A stretch of DNA of 6,963 nucleotides from an uncultured Tissierellia bacterium (GCA_947278105.1 CAMYOR010000051.1:1-6963); one strand, 5' to 3'. Counted from the stretch's first letter, positions 1 to 5,532 are shown. Notes: generated by a model from the letters alone, not told the origin. Program-made: numbers and translations.

Positions 1-39
1 GGACGAAAATCCGACGCAATTCTAGCGAAAAAGGGCTCT

Positions 40-127
40 CCGCTCCTGACCAAAGGCCCAAAAAACCAATTAGCCAGGGCTGCTGCCCCCTGACTAAAAG
101 CCGAAAAAGCTGATTAGTCAGGAGCGG
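40..127. repeat. Nested inverted repeat, copy 1 (two hairpins inside a perfect 11-bp stem)
   Basis: CCGCTCCTGAC (40-50) is the perfect reverse complement of GTCAGGAGCGG (117-127). Inside lie two shorter hairpins of one style: CCTGACCAAA...TTAGCCAGG (45-54 with 70-78) and CTGACTAA...TTAGTCAG (90-97 with 114-121, plus AGC/GCT at 99-101 and 109-111). The outer and inner stems share bases, so a long three-way structure and two separate hairpins are mutually exclusive folds. This resembles REP/BIME-type or MITE-like intergenic repeats in architecture; the family is not one I recognise. Confidence 0.8.
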
Positions 128-167
128 AGGACGAAAATCCGACGCAATTCTAGCGAAAAAGGGCTCT

Positions 168-255
168 CCGCTCCTGACCAAAGTCCCAAAAAGCCATTTA
201 GTCAGGGCTGCTGCCCCCTGACTAAAAGCCGAAAAAGCTGATTAGTCAGGAGCGG
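168..255. repeat. Nested inverted repeat, copy 2
   Basis: This is the same architecture as at 40-127. The outer arms are CCGCTCCTGAC (168-178) and GTCAGGAGCGG (245-255). Its first inner hairpin reads CCTGACCAAA...TTTAGTCAGGG (about 173-182 with 197-207), which is a better inverted repeat than in copy 1. This version is the closest match to the isolated hairpin at 6263-6298. Confidence 0.8.
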
Positions 256-256
256 G

Positions 257-560
257 GCGGCGGGCGGCTAAAGCCGCTTTGCCTCCGGCCCCGCCAGCGG
301 GTCCTCCGGCAAAGCCTTGTTTTTAGAAGGTGCCGCCCGTGGGCGGCGATTTCCCCGGCTCGGCCACACCCTAAGGCCCCACATAGAATTAAATTTTTAA
401 CAATTTCTCACTTACTCACGCCCTGCACTTGCCGTGGCCTCGCCGGGCTCACTGCAATACCAGCTCCCTTCCCGGCCGAAGGCCGGGACACTCATTTTTC
501 TCCTGCTAATCAGCCCCCTCTTCCAAAAATTCCCCAGGATCGCCCACAAAAGCACAATTT
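257..560. other. Intergenic GC-rich spacer with several hairpins, no gene seen
   Basis: I find no supportable gene here. Visible hairpins are GCGGC-TAAA-GCCGC (264-277), the longer-range pair GCTTTGCC/GGCAAAGC (276-283 with 308-315), GCCGCC-CGTG-GGCGGC (332-347) and CCCGGCC-GAA-GGCCGGG (471-487). The last is followed after about eight bases by a T-rich stretch near 495, so it could be a weak terminator for a gene to the left, but the gap makes it non-canonical. Between 380 and 420 the sequence becomes AT-rich. The function of the hairpins is unknown. Confidence 0.6.
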
Positions 561-570
561 ATTCTATAAT
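542..570 (+). promoter_or_regulatory. Possible promoter for the Cys-rich gene and rpiB
   Basis: A perfect -10 hexamer TATAAT lies at 565-570 in an AT-rich stretch, about 70 bases before the start codon at 643. No good -35 hexamer sits 17 bases upstream; that position falls in CGCCCAC. The 5' leader that would result contains two competing short pairings, AGAGG/CCTCT and CCCC/GGGG, between 573 and 597. The call rests mainly on the -10 match. Confidence 0.4.
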
Positions 571-642
571 CAAGAGGAACCCCTCTTATCGTGGGGACTT
601 TTTAATGAAGAATGACTGAATTTTGAATTGATGAGGAATACT

Positions 643-921
643 ATGTTTAGAGTTTGCGGATTTAACCTATGGAAAAAGCAGGAGGAAAGAGCCGCCGCCT
701 CCGCCAAGCCCTGCGCCTCGGACAGCCCCAAGCCCTGCGCTCCGTCCGCCACTGGCTCCGCCAAGCCCTGCGCCTCGGACAGCCCCAAGCCCTGCGCTCC
801 GTCCTGCGGCTCCGCCAACCCCTGCGCCCCGGCCTGCTCCAAACCGCCGGCTGCGGGCCAAAACCCAAGTCCCCGCCCAAAACAGAGAGGAAAAGCCAAT
901 GAAAATCGCCATTGCCAATGA
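643..921 (+). CDS. Cys/Pro-rich repetitive small protein, unknown function
   Basis: This reading frame gives a 92-residue protein from the ATG at 643, preceded by GATGAGGA with five bases of spacing; in-frame TTG 628 and ATG 631 lie upstream but lack such a site. The N-terminus MFRVCGFNLWKK is followed by a low-complexity body rich in Ser, Ala, Lys-Pro-Cys and Pro. A 19-residue unit (SAKPCASDSPKPCAPS plus spacer) is present twice, at residues 20-38 and 39-57, then a degenerate third unit. There are nine cysteines (residues 5, 24, 32, 43, 51, 55, 61, 65, 91), mostly in KPCA or NPCA contexts. I see no signal peptide or membrane segment. The last 23 bases overlap the start of rpiB, which suggests translational coupling. 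The Cys spacing could mean metal binding or disulfides, but nothing proves it. Repeat-bearing GC-rich DNA can make false frames, so expression is not certain. Confidence 0.6.
   Translation: MFRVCGFNLWKKQEERAAASAKPCASDSPKPCAPSATGSAKPCASDSPKPCAPSCGSANPCAPACSKPPAAGQNPSPRPKQRGKANENRHCQ
700..803 (+). repeat. 47-bp in-frame direct repeat within the Cys-rich gene
   Basis: The 47 bases at 700-746 recur without change at 757-803, a period of 57 bases or 19 codons, so copy-number change keeps the frame. Each copy itself contains two AAGCCCTGCGC-type sub-repeats encoding KPCA. This identity at DNA level suggests recent expansion. Confidence 0.9.
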
Positions 922-1351
922 CCATGCCGCCACGGCATTAAAAAATCATATCAAAGCCTATTTGGAAGAAAAAGGCTATGAAATCGTAAACTTTGGGACA
1001 GATACCGAAGAATCTGTGGACTATCCCATCTATGCCCATAAAGTTTGCCGGGCCATCCAGGAAAAAAGAGCCGACAAAGGGATCCTTATCTGTGGCACGG
1101 GCCTTGGGATGTCCATGGCCGCCAACAAAGAAAAAGGGATCCGCGCCGCCCTCTGCTCCGAACCCTTCTCCGCCAAATTCGCCCGCCAGCATAACGATGC
1201 CAACGTCCTTTGCATGGGAGCCCGAGTTATCGGAACCGGAATGGCCCGAGAAATCTGCGATGTCTTCCTGACCGAAGAATTCGCCGGCGGCCATCATAGC
1301 CCCCGCCTGCAAATGATCCAGGAAATCGAAGACGGGACCTTCGGGGAGTAG
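899..1351 (+). CDS. rpiB: Ribose-5-phosphate isomerase B
   Basis: RpiB interconverts ribose 5-phosphate and ribulose 5-phosphate in the cytosolic pentose phosphate pathway; members of the RpiB/LacAB family can also act on allose or galactose phosphates. The 150-residue length is normal for the family. Visible motifs are the N-terminal IAIANDHA (residues 3-10, Asp8-His9), DYP (41-43), the phosphate-binding and catalytic stretch CGTGLGMSMAANK with the expected catalytic Cys65, the HND at 98-100 and ANVLCMGARVIG (101-112). The start ATG follows AGAGAGGA by seven bases. It lies inside the 3' end of the Cys-rich gene, so the two are probably co-transcribed and translationally coupled. The next gene, asnA, is 124 bases downstream. 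LacA/LacB-like alternatives are unlikely given the RpiB-type GTGLGMS motif and lack of a lac context. Confidence 0.95.
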   Translation: MKIAIANDHAATALKNHIKAYLEEKGYEIVNFGTDTEESVDYPIYAHKVCRAIQEKRADKGILICGTGLGMSMAANKEKGIRAALCSEPFSAKFARQHNDANVLCMGARVIGTGMAREICDVFLTEEFAGGHHSPRLQMIQEIEDGTFGE

Positions 1352-1440
1352 CCCCAAAAAATCCCAAGGAATCCCAAAAAGCCAAAAGGGATCCCAAGAA
1401 ATCCCAAGGAACCCCAAAAAGCCAAAAGGAACCCCCACCC
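1351..1440. repeat. 10-bp-periodic spacer with a 40-bp direct repeat
   Basis: The spacer between rpiB and asnA reads in 10-bp steps built on ATCCCAAGGA, ATCCCAAAAA and GCCAAAAGGG. At a larger scale the stretch 1359-1391 recurs at 1399-1431 with two substitutions, a period of 40. One strand is almost wholly A, C and G, with T confined to the ATCCC blocks. It ends before the asnA ribosome binding site TAAGGAG at 1464-1470. No hairpin terminator is evident in it. Confidence 0.85.
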
Positions 1441-1475
1441 CCCTTCACCGACACACTCAAACATAAGGAGCCCCT

Positions 1476-2480
1476 ATGACCATCAAAATTCCAGAAAATT
1501 ACCAGCCCCCTCTGGACCAGTACAAAATGGAGCAGGCAATCGACTTCATCAAAAAGACCTTCCAATTTGAATTTGAAACCGCCCTCAACCTCCGCCGAGT
1601 CTCCGCCCCCCTTTTCGTTGCCCAGGCCTCCGGCCTCAATGACAATCTCTCCGGCGTCGAGCGCCCGGTCGGCTTCGACGTCCCCGCTCTCAAGGGCAAC
1701 GCCGAAGTGGTCCAGTCCCTGGCAAAATGGAAAAGAAAAGCCCTCAAAGACTATCGTTTCAAAGTCTATGAAGGCCTCCTCACCGACATGAACGCCATCC
1801 GCCGCGACGAAGAATTGGATAATATTCATTCCATCTACGTGGACCAGTGGGACTGGGAAAAAATCATCAAACCCGAGGACCGGACCGAGGACTATCTCTA
1901 CGAGACCGTCCAAAAAATCGTCTCCACCATCTGCAACGTCAACCACCTCCTCCGCGCCCGCTTCCCCGACCTCTCCACCGAAATCCGCCGCCAGGTCACC
2001 TTTATCCACGCCCAGGAGCTCGAAGACCTATACCCCGACCTATCCCCCAAAGAGCGCGAGTACCAGATCTGCAAGGAAAAAAAGACCGTCTTCCTCCAAG
2101 GCATCGGCAAAAAGCTCGCTTCAGGTAAGCCCCATGACGGCCGTTCCCCGGACTATGACGACTGGGACCTCAATGGCGATATCCTTTTCTGGAACGAAAT
2201 CCTAGAAAACGCCTTCGAAATCTCCTCCATGGGCATCCGCGTCAACCCCCAAACCCTCGACCGCCAGCTCACCCTCGCCGGCGCCGACGACCGCAGAAGC
2301 CTCCCCTACCACCAGGCCCTCTTAAAGGGCGAACTCCCCCAGACCATCGGCGGCGGCATCGGCCAATCCCGCCTCTGTATGTTCCTGATTGGCACCTGCC
2401 ACATCGGCGAAGTCCAGGCCTCCCTCTGGGACGATGAAACCCGAAAGATCTGCCAGGAAAAGGGAATCCTCCTCCTGTAG
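1476..2480 (+). CDS. asnA: Aspartate--ammonia ligase (asparagine synthetase A)
   Basis: AsnA makes asparagine from aspartate, ammonia and ATP through an aspartyl-AMP intermediate; it is a cytosolic enzyme with a class II aminoacyl-tRNA synthetase fold. At 334 residues it is near the family's usual 330. Signature stretches are present throughout: RRVSAPLF (40-47), GLNDNLSGVERPV (53-65), the YVDQWDWEK motif (121-129), GRSPDYDDW-LNGDILFW (222-239), and the C-terminal motif-3-like GELPQTIGGGIGQSRL with HIGEVQAS (285-300 and 309-316). The ATG follows TAAGGAG by five bases, a strong site that fixes the start. Nothing appears truncated. It sits after rpiB in the same direction but with a repeat-rich gap, so co-transcription is possible, not certain. 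I see no T-box or other riboswitch in the short leader. Confidence 0.97.
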   Translation: MTIKIPENYQPPLDQYKMEQAIDFIKKTFQFEFETALNLRRVSAPLFVAQASGLNDNLSGVERPVGFDVPALKGNAEVVQSLAKWKRKALKDYRFKVYEGLLTDMNAIRRDEELDNIHSIYVDQWDWEKIIKPEDRTEDYLYETVQKIVSTICNVNHLLRARFPDLSTEIRRQVTFIHAQELEDLYPDLSPKEREYQICKEKKTVFLQGIGKKLASGKPHDGRSPDYDDWDLNGDILFWNEILENAFEISSMGIRVNPQTLDRQLTLAGADDRRSLPYHQALLKGELPQTIGGGIGQSRLCMFLIGTCHIGEVQASLWDDETRKICQEKGILLL

Positions 2481-2540
2481 CCTCGCCCGAAAAGCCTCCT
2501 GCACCCAGCAGCCCCGGCCCGACCGCTCCTAATAAATCTT

Positions 2541-2569
2541 TTGACAATGGCCATGAACTTTTATACAAT
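2541..2569 (+). promoter_or_regulatory. Strong sigma-70/sigma-A type promoter for tRNA-Ser and SRP RNA
   Basis: A consensus -35 TTGACA (2541-2546) is separated by 17 bases from TACAAT (2564-2569), one mismatch from the consensus -10. Transcription should start near 2576, about 35 bases before the tRNA. No other promoter is seen between the tRNA and the SRP RNA, so it likely serves both. Confidence 0.8.
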
Positions 2570-2611
2570 AGCCTAGTAACCGCAAAAAGGAACCACTTTT
2601 TGGCGGCCCTT

Positions 2612-2700
2612 GGAGAGTTGTCCGAGTTGGTCGAAGGAGCATGATTGGAAATCATGTATACGCCTTTCGCGTATCGAGGGTTCGAATCCCTCACTCTCCG
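2612..2700 (+). tRNA. tRNA-Ser, anticodon GGA
   Basis: A complete class II tRNA is visible. The acceptor arms GGAGAGT (2612-2618) and ACTCTCC (2693-2699) pair perfectly, with discriminator G at 2700. The anticodon arm is CATGA-TTGGAAA-TCATG with anticodon GGA at 2647-2649, reading UCC and UCU. A long variable arm (TACGC/GCGTA) is typical of tRNA-Ser, and the T arm is GAGGG-TTCGAAT-CCCTC. The CCA tail is not encoded, as TGC follows. Its 3' end touches the 5' end of the SRP RNA, so 3' processing of the tRNA may create the SRP RNA's 5' end. Confidence 0.96.
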
Positions 2701-2966
2701 TGCACTATACGGGGAACTAGCGGTGCCCTGAACCTGCAATCCGCTATAGCAGGGTAGAATTCCCGGCCCCGGGGCCTTGGACCTGTGGCAGGTCGTTAAG
2801 GAAAGCGTTGAAGGCCCGGTCCCTGGCAACGGGGAGCGGGCGAACCATGTCAGGTCCGGAAGGAAGCAGCATTAAACCCATCCTTCCCGTGTGCCAGGGA
2901 GTGCCGTGCTGGAGCCGGAATTTTCGGTACCGCGCAGGCCATCGCAACAAAGCCGGGTGTGCGAAC
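2700..2966 (+). ncRNA. ffs: Signal recognition particle RNA, long Bacillus type
   Basis: This RNA pairs with Ffh to form the particle that targets nascent membrane proteins. The S-domain signature is intact: CATGTCAGGTCCGGAAGG continuing into AAGCAGCATTAAA at about 2847-2876. Near the 5' end, CGGTGCCCTG and CTGCAATCCGCT-TAGCAGGG match the Alu domain of the long form found in Bacillus and many Clostridia and Negativicutes. The ends pair, GTGCAC (2700-2705) with GTGTGC (2957-2962), giving a length near 265 nucleotides, as expected. The exact termini are estimates. In many Bacillota this gene precedes dnaX; here an AT-rich foreign-looking gene follows instead. Confidence 0.93.
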
Positions 2967-2973
2967 TTATCAG

Positions 2974-3000
2974 GAGAAGCCAAAGGGCTTCTCTTTTTTT
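2974..3000 (+). terminator. Intrinsic terminator of the tRNA-SRP RNA unit
   Basis: GAGAAGCC (2974-2981) and GGCTTCTC (2986-2993) form a perfect eight-base-pair stem with the loop AAAG, followed by seven T residues (2994-3000). It lies just after the end of the SRP RNA. Confidence 0.95.
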
Positions 3001-3264
3001 GCACCTTCAACCAATCTACTACGAGCTGGCAGCTGAGTTCAGCGTCTCATTAAATTTCGTGATATGATAAATAAAATAGCTGGAAGGAAAAAACACAGAA
3101 AAAAAGAAATTAATGCGAGATGAATATGTAACAAAAAAATCTGCTGCTCATGCAGATTTGTTTGTTAGGGGATGAGCTCTATTTATCGATTGGGGCATTT
3201 TCTCGCCGCGATACTAGTTGAAAACTATCCAGGAATTACAGATTAATGGAAGGGATTTTCTGAA
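3001..3264. other. AT-rich intergenic leader with an imperfect palindrome
   Basis: No certain gene lies here. The main feature is an inverted repeat, ACAAAAAAATCTGC (3131-3144) and GCAGATTTGTTTGT (3152-3165), 13 of 14 positions pairing around a seven-base loop. It sits inside a tiny frame, 3113-3175, that could encode 20 residues (MRDEYVTKKSAAHADLFVRG) after a GGAAGG site. A one-base shift at GGGG (3168-3171) would continue it with DELYLSIGAFSRRDTS, so this may be a decayed gene piece rather than a leader peptide. A short inverted pair TAGTT-GAA-AACTA (3215-3227) lies 37 bases before the next start codon and could be an operator. No convincing -35/-10 pair is visible. Confidence 0.55.
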
Positions 3265-4707
3265 ATGGTGGATAAGATACGTCCTAATACAATTGAATAT
3301 TTTCAGACCACCAAAGAAAATCAATTCTTTGAACGCAAGAGTGCGAGGATAAAGCCTGATGATATTGTTCGCGATCTTGTGGCTTTTGCTAATGCCAATG
3401 GTGGCACTCTTGTCATAGGTATTGAAGATGATGGTCGTATTACCGGATTTCGTACCTTTGGAGCACATGATATCGAGGATTTTAAGACGGTGGCCATAAA
3501 ACGTCTCACAGCAACTCCTATTTCTTTTCATTGTTCTGAAGTTTCTGTAACAAATGAAAAAAAGGAACGAGACATTATCCTCCTGCTTGAAGTAGAGGCC
3601 TCTTATGGTAAGGTTATTGAATCATTTGATCATGAGGTCTACTTACGTCAGACTGATAGCAGTACAAAGTTGAATTATGAGCAGCGAACGCAATTGCTCT
3701 ATGATAGAGGTCAGCGGTATTTCGAAGATGAAATAGTAGATCGCTCCTCACTTGCTGATATTGATGAAGAGGTCATAGAATTTTATCGTCAACATATGGG
3801 AACGCCAGATAAGCCGACACTTGAAGTATTGAAAGCTAGAGGCATGATTGAGCAAGGAAAACTCACAAATGCCGGGTTGTTGCTATTTGGACAAAATCCT
3901 ACAAAATACTTGCCGCAGGCACGTCTTCGATTTATTCGTTATGATGGAATGTTTGCGGGGACGGGCAAGAGATTAAATATTATTAAGGAACGAACTTTTG
4001 ATGGCTCTATCCCTAAAATCATTATGGAGGCCAGACCTTTTATTAATGCACAAATGCGTGAATTTCAATATTTAAATGATGATGGCGTTTTTGAAAAAAT
4101 GCCAGAGTACCCAGAGTTTGCTTGGTTTGAAGGTATTGTAAATGCACTGACTCATCGAAATTACTCTATGAATGGCGAACATATAAAATTCATCATGTTT
4201 GATGATCGTATTGAGATTTATAGTCCTGGCCGTTTACCAAACATAGTAACGATTAATAATATTATGAATACTCGCTATTCAAGGAACCCCAAAATTGCCC
4301 GTGTCTTATCTGAATTTGGTTGGGTTAAGGAGTTGAATGAGGGCGTTAATCGTATATATTCTGAAATGCAAAGTTTTTTTCTAAAAGATCCTGTATATTC
4401 AGAACCAGGACATCAGGTATTGTTACGGCTTGAAAACAACATCCTCAATCGGCATATCAGAATTTCAGATTCATTAAAAAGAAAGTTGACAAAGGAAGTC
4501 TTTAATGACCTTAATGATGATGAGAAAATAATTATGCACTATCTTTTCATGAATGACACGATTACATCCAAGCAAGTTACTGAAATTACAGGAAGAAGCA
4601 TAGTGACAGCCAGAAAAACTTTAAAAAGACTGGAAGATAAAATGTTGTTAACTTGGCATGGAAATAACGCCAATGATCCTACGCAATACTTCACATTGGC
4701 CCACTGA
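3265..4707 (+). CDS. Schlafen/AlbA_2-domain, GHKL-like ATP-binding protein with C-terminal winged helix
   Basis: This 480-residue protein has the layout of RecG-like putative transcriptional regulators. Residues 17-130 form the AlbA_2 (Schlafen) domain, with FFERKSA (21-27) and ANGGTLVIGIEDDG (44-57). Residues 200-215 carry the linker motif TNAGLLLFGQNP. Residues 280-370 match HATPase_c_4: EGIVNALTHRNY (289-300, N-box-like), IEIYSPGRLP (317-325), RNPKIARVL (340-348) and ELNEGVNRI (356-364). Residues 413-478 look like a winged helix-turn-helix. Relatives occur as solitary regulators and in mobile or defence-associated loci; the biochemical activity of this type is not settled. The start follows GGAAGGG with about ten bases of spacing. 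Codon use and base composition are far more AT-rich than in asnA or fabZ, which suggests horizontal transfer. Two repeat clusters just downstream are candidate binding sites for it. Confidence 0.9.
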   Translation: MVDKIRPNTIEYFQTTKENQFFERKSARIKPDDIVRDLVAFANANGGTLVIGIEDDGRITGFRTFGAHDIEDFKTVAIKRLTATPISFHCSEVSVTNEKKERDIILLLEVEASYGKVIESFDHEVYLRQTDSSTKLNYEQRTQLLYDRGQRYFEDEIVDRSSLADIDEEVIEFYRQHMGTPDKPTLEVLKARGMIEQGKLTNAGLLLFGQNPTKYLPQARLRFIRYDGMFAGTGKRLNIIKERTFDGSIPKIIMEARPFINAQMREFQYLNDDGVFEKMPEYPEFAWFEGIVNALTHRNYSMNGEHIKFIMFDDRIEIYSPGRLPNIVTINNIMNTRYSRNPKIARVLSEFGWVKELNEGVNRIYSEMQSFFLKDPVYSEPGHQVLLRLENNILNRHIRISDSLKRKLTKEVFNDLNDDEKIIMHYLFMNDTITSKQVTEITGRSIVTARKTLKRLEDKMLLTWHGNNANDPTQYFTLAH

Positions 4708-4727
4708 GGCTTTTAAAAAGTTTTGGG

Positions 4728-4760
4728 TACTTTCGAGTATTTTCGAGTACTTTCGAGTAA
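4728..4760. repeat. Repeat cluster A: three 10-bp TTTCGAGTAY units
   Basis: Starting 20 bases after the stop of the Schlafen-like gene, TTTCGAGTAT, TTTCGAGTAC and TTTCGAGTAA follow each other without gaps (4731-4760), preceded by TAC. Each unit with its neighbour's last bases forms the imperfect palindrome TACT-TTCG-AGTA. The exact 10-bp period places every unit on the same helix face, as in iterons and cooperative operators. Confidence 0.92.
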
Positions 4761-4779
4761 ACAGAAATAGATGAGAGAT

Positions 4780-4849
4780 AATTAGCAGACAACAAGCTTA
4801 AACGCAAGTGAGCACGCAGGTTTGTCTGCAATTAAGCGACTTTTTAAGC
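4780..4849. repeat. Interleaved inverted repeats between the two repeat clusters
   Basis: GCAGACAA (4785-4792) pairs with TTGTCTGC (4822-4829), extendable by AATT on the outside with one bulged base. GCTTAAA (4796-4802) pairs with TTTAAGC (4843-4849). The order is arm a, arm b, arm a', arm b', so both stems together would give an H-type pseudoknot in RNA. In DNA each could alternatively be a protein-binding dyad. Confidence 0.6.
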
Positions 4850-4850
4850 A

Positions 4851-4882
4851 ACTTTCGAGTATTTTCGAGTACTTTCGAGTAA
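4851..4882. repeat. Repeat cluster B: three 10-bp ACTTTCGAGT units
   Basis: ACTTTCGAGT, ATTTTCGAGT and ACTTTCGAGT (4851-4880) repeat the core of cluster A in the same orientation and with the same C/T/C pattern at the variable position, followed by AA. Its first TTTCGAG lies 122 bases after that of cluster A. It ends directly before the aminotransferase remnant. Confidence 0.92.
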
Positions 4883-4886
4883 AAAA

Positions 4887-5047
4887 GCGGGGATGCCTTA
4901 ATGGCCTCTTCATCAGCAAAAGTCACATTCTGTTTTGGAACTCATGGGGAAGGATATCTTCGCTTGGTCTTTGCCAATTCTGATGATAACCTTAAAGAAA
5001 CCATACGCCGAATCAAAACTTTATCCGACACTCCTACCCCAGATTAA
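4887..5047 (+). pseudogene. C-terminal remnant of a class I/II aminotransferase
   Basis: A frame ending with TAA at 5045-5047 encodes KVTFCFGTHGEGYLRL followed by VFANSDDNLKETIRRIK. This matches the C-terminal end of fold-type I PLP-dependent aminotransferases, where an FG-x-x-GEGYIRLSFA segment precedes a final helix. Nothing upstream supplies the PLP-binding lysine or the rest of the roughly 400-residue enzyme; homology-like sequence can be followed back only to about 4887, where repeat cluster B ends. An internal ATG at 4901 would give 48 residues, but such a product could not be catalytic. I call it a decayed 3' end cut off by whatever brought in the sequence to its left. The short match makes the subfamily undeterminable. 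Confidence 0.65.
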
Positions 5048-5073
5048 CGAACAAATGAACGAAAGGAATCCCC

Positions 5074-5514
5074 ATGCCCCCCGCCCTAACCCATGACCAG
5101 GTCCTCTCCATCCTCCCGCATCGTCCGCCCCTTCTTTTGATCGATGAGGTTTTATCCCTCAACCCCTTAAATGAAATCCAGGCCAGCTTGTGGCTTGACC
5201 CCGCCTGGGATCTCTTTCATGGCCATTTCCCCTCCCACCCCATCTTTCCAGGCGTCCTTTCCGTCGAGACCATGGCCCAGGCCGCCGATATCATGATCAT
5301 GACCAGTGACCATTACGCCGGCAAAATCCCTCTTTTCGCCTCCATCCAGGAGGCAGCATTCAAAAAGCCCCTCTATCCAGGCGATAAGCTCACAGTAAAA
5401 GCGAAAGTTATAAAAATTGAAGCCGAAAAGGCCAAGATTCTCTGTCAAGCTGAAATTCTAACGCCAGCTCAGGAATTGGCCGCCACCGCCACCCTCACCA
5501 TTGCCATGCGCTAA
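5074..5514 (+). CDS. fabZ: FabZ-type 3-hydroxyacyl-ACP dehydratase
   Basis: This 146-residue hotdog-fold protein matches FabZ, which dehydrates (3R)-hydroxyacyl-ACP to trans-2-enoyl-ACP in cytosolic type II fatty acid synthesis. Diagnostic stretches are LPHRPPLLLIDEV (14-26), GHFPSHPIFPGVLSVETMAQAA (in 50-71), with the catalytic His51 and Glu65, and FKKPLYPGD (96-103). Length fits the family. The ATG follows AAAGGA by six bases. It stands alone, 26 bases after the aminotransferase remnant and 49 before a broken FAH-family gene, not in a fab operon, so it may be a second copy or serve another acyl-ACP or acyl-CoA pathway. The sequence is intact and its codon use matches asnA and rpiB more than the AT-rich gene upstream. 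Confidence 0.9.
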   Translation: MPPALTHDQVLSILPHRPPLLLIDEVLSLNPLNEIQASLWLDPAWDLFHGHFPSHPIFPGVLSVETMAQAADIMIMTSDHYAGKIPLFASIQEAAFKKPLYPGDKLTVKAKVIKIEAEKAKILCQAEILTPAQELAATATLTIAMR

Positions 5515-5532
5515 TCCACTACTAATAAAAAT

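Larger units (their letters stand above)
1..256. repeat. Two tandem copies of a 128-bp unit
   Basis: Positions 1-128 and 129-256 are the same unit repeated head to tail, with only a few substitutions, mainly around 55-75 versus 183-203. Each unit starts GGACGAAAATCCGACG and ends in a nested inverted repeat. I see no open reading frame running through both copies with a credible ribosome binding site, so the region is probably non-coding. The window begins exactly at a unit boundary by this count, so more copies may lie to the left. The copies are nearly identical, which suggests recent duplication or homogenisation. Confidence 0.93.

Noticed and set aside
434..619. 61-codon plus-strand frame with a hydrophobic stretch
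   Set aside because: It starts at a GTG without a ribosome binding site, runs through a strong hairpin and the likely promoter, and resembles nothing I recognise.
570..938. Several overlapping frames on both strands across the Cys-rich gene
   Set aside because: The 57-bp period is divisible by three, so every frame stays open; only 643-921 has a good ribosome binding site and a non-repetitive N-terminus.
1227..1438. Gly/Trp/Phe-rich minus-strand peptide from the rpiB-asnA spacer
   Set aside because: Its repetitive residues come solely from the 10-bp period, and no start signal supports it.
1352..1475. T-box or other riboswitch controlling asnA
   Set aside because: The spacer is short and filled by 10-bp repeats; no T-box sequence or terminator hairpin is visible.
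938..2009. Long minus-strand open frames opposite rpiB and asnA
   Set aside because: They are shadows of GC-rich codon use in well-identified plus-strand genes and have no recognisable product.
2269..3053. Open frames over the end of asnA, tRNA-Ser and SRP RNA
   Set aside because: They cross structural RNA genes whose motifs fully explain the sequence.
4728..4882. CRISPR-like array
   Set aside because: The 10-bp units are contiguous without spacers and there is no cas gene; the two clusters are only three units each.
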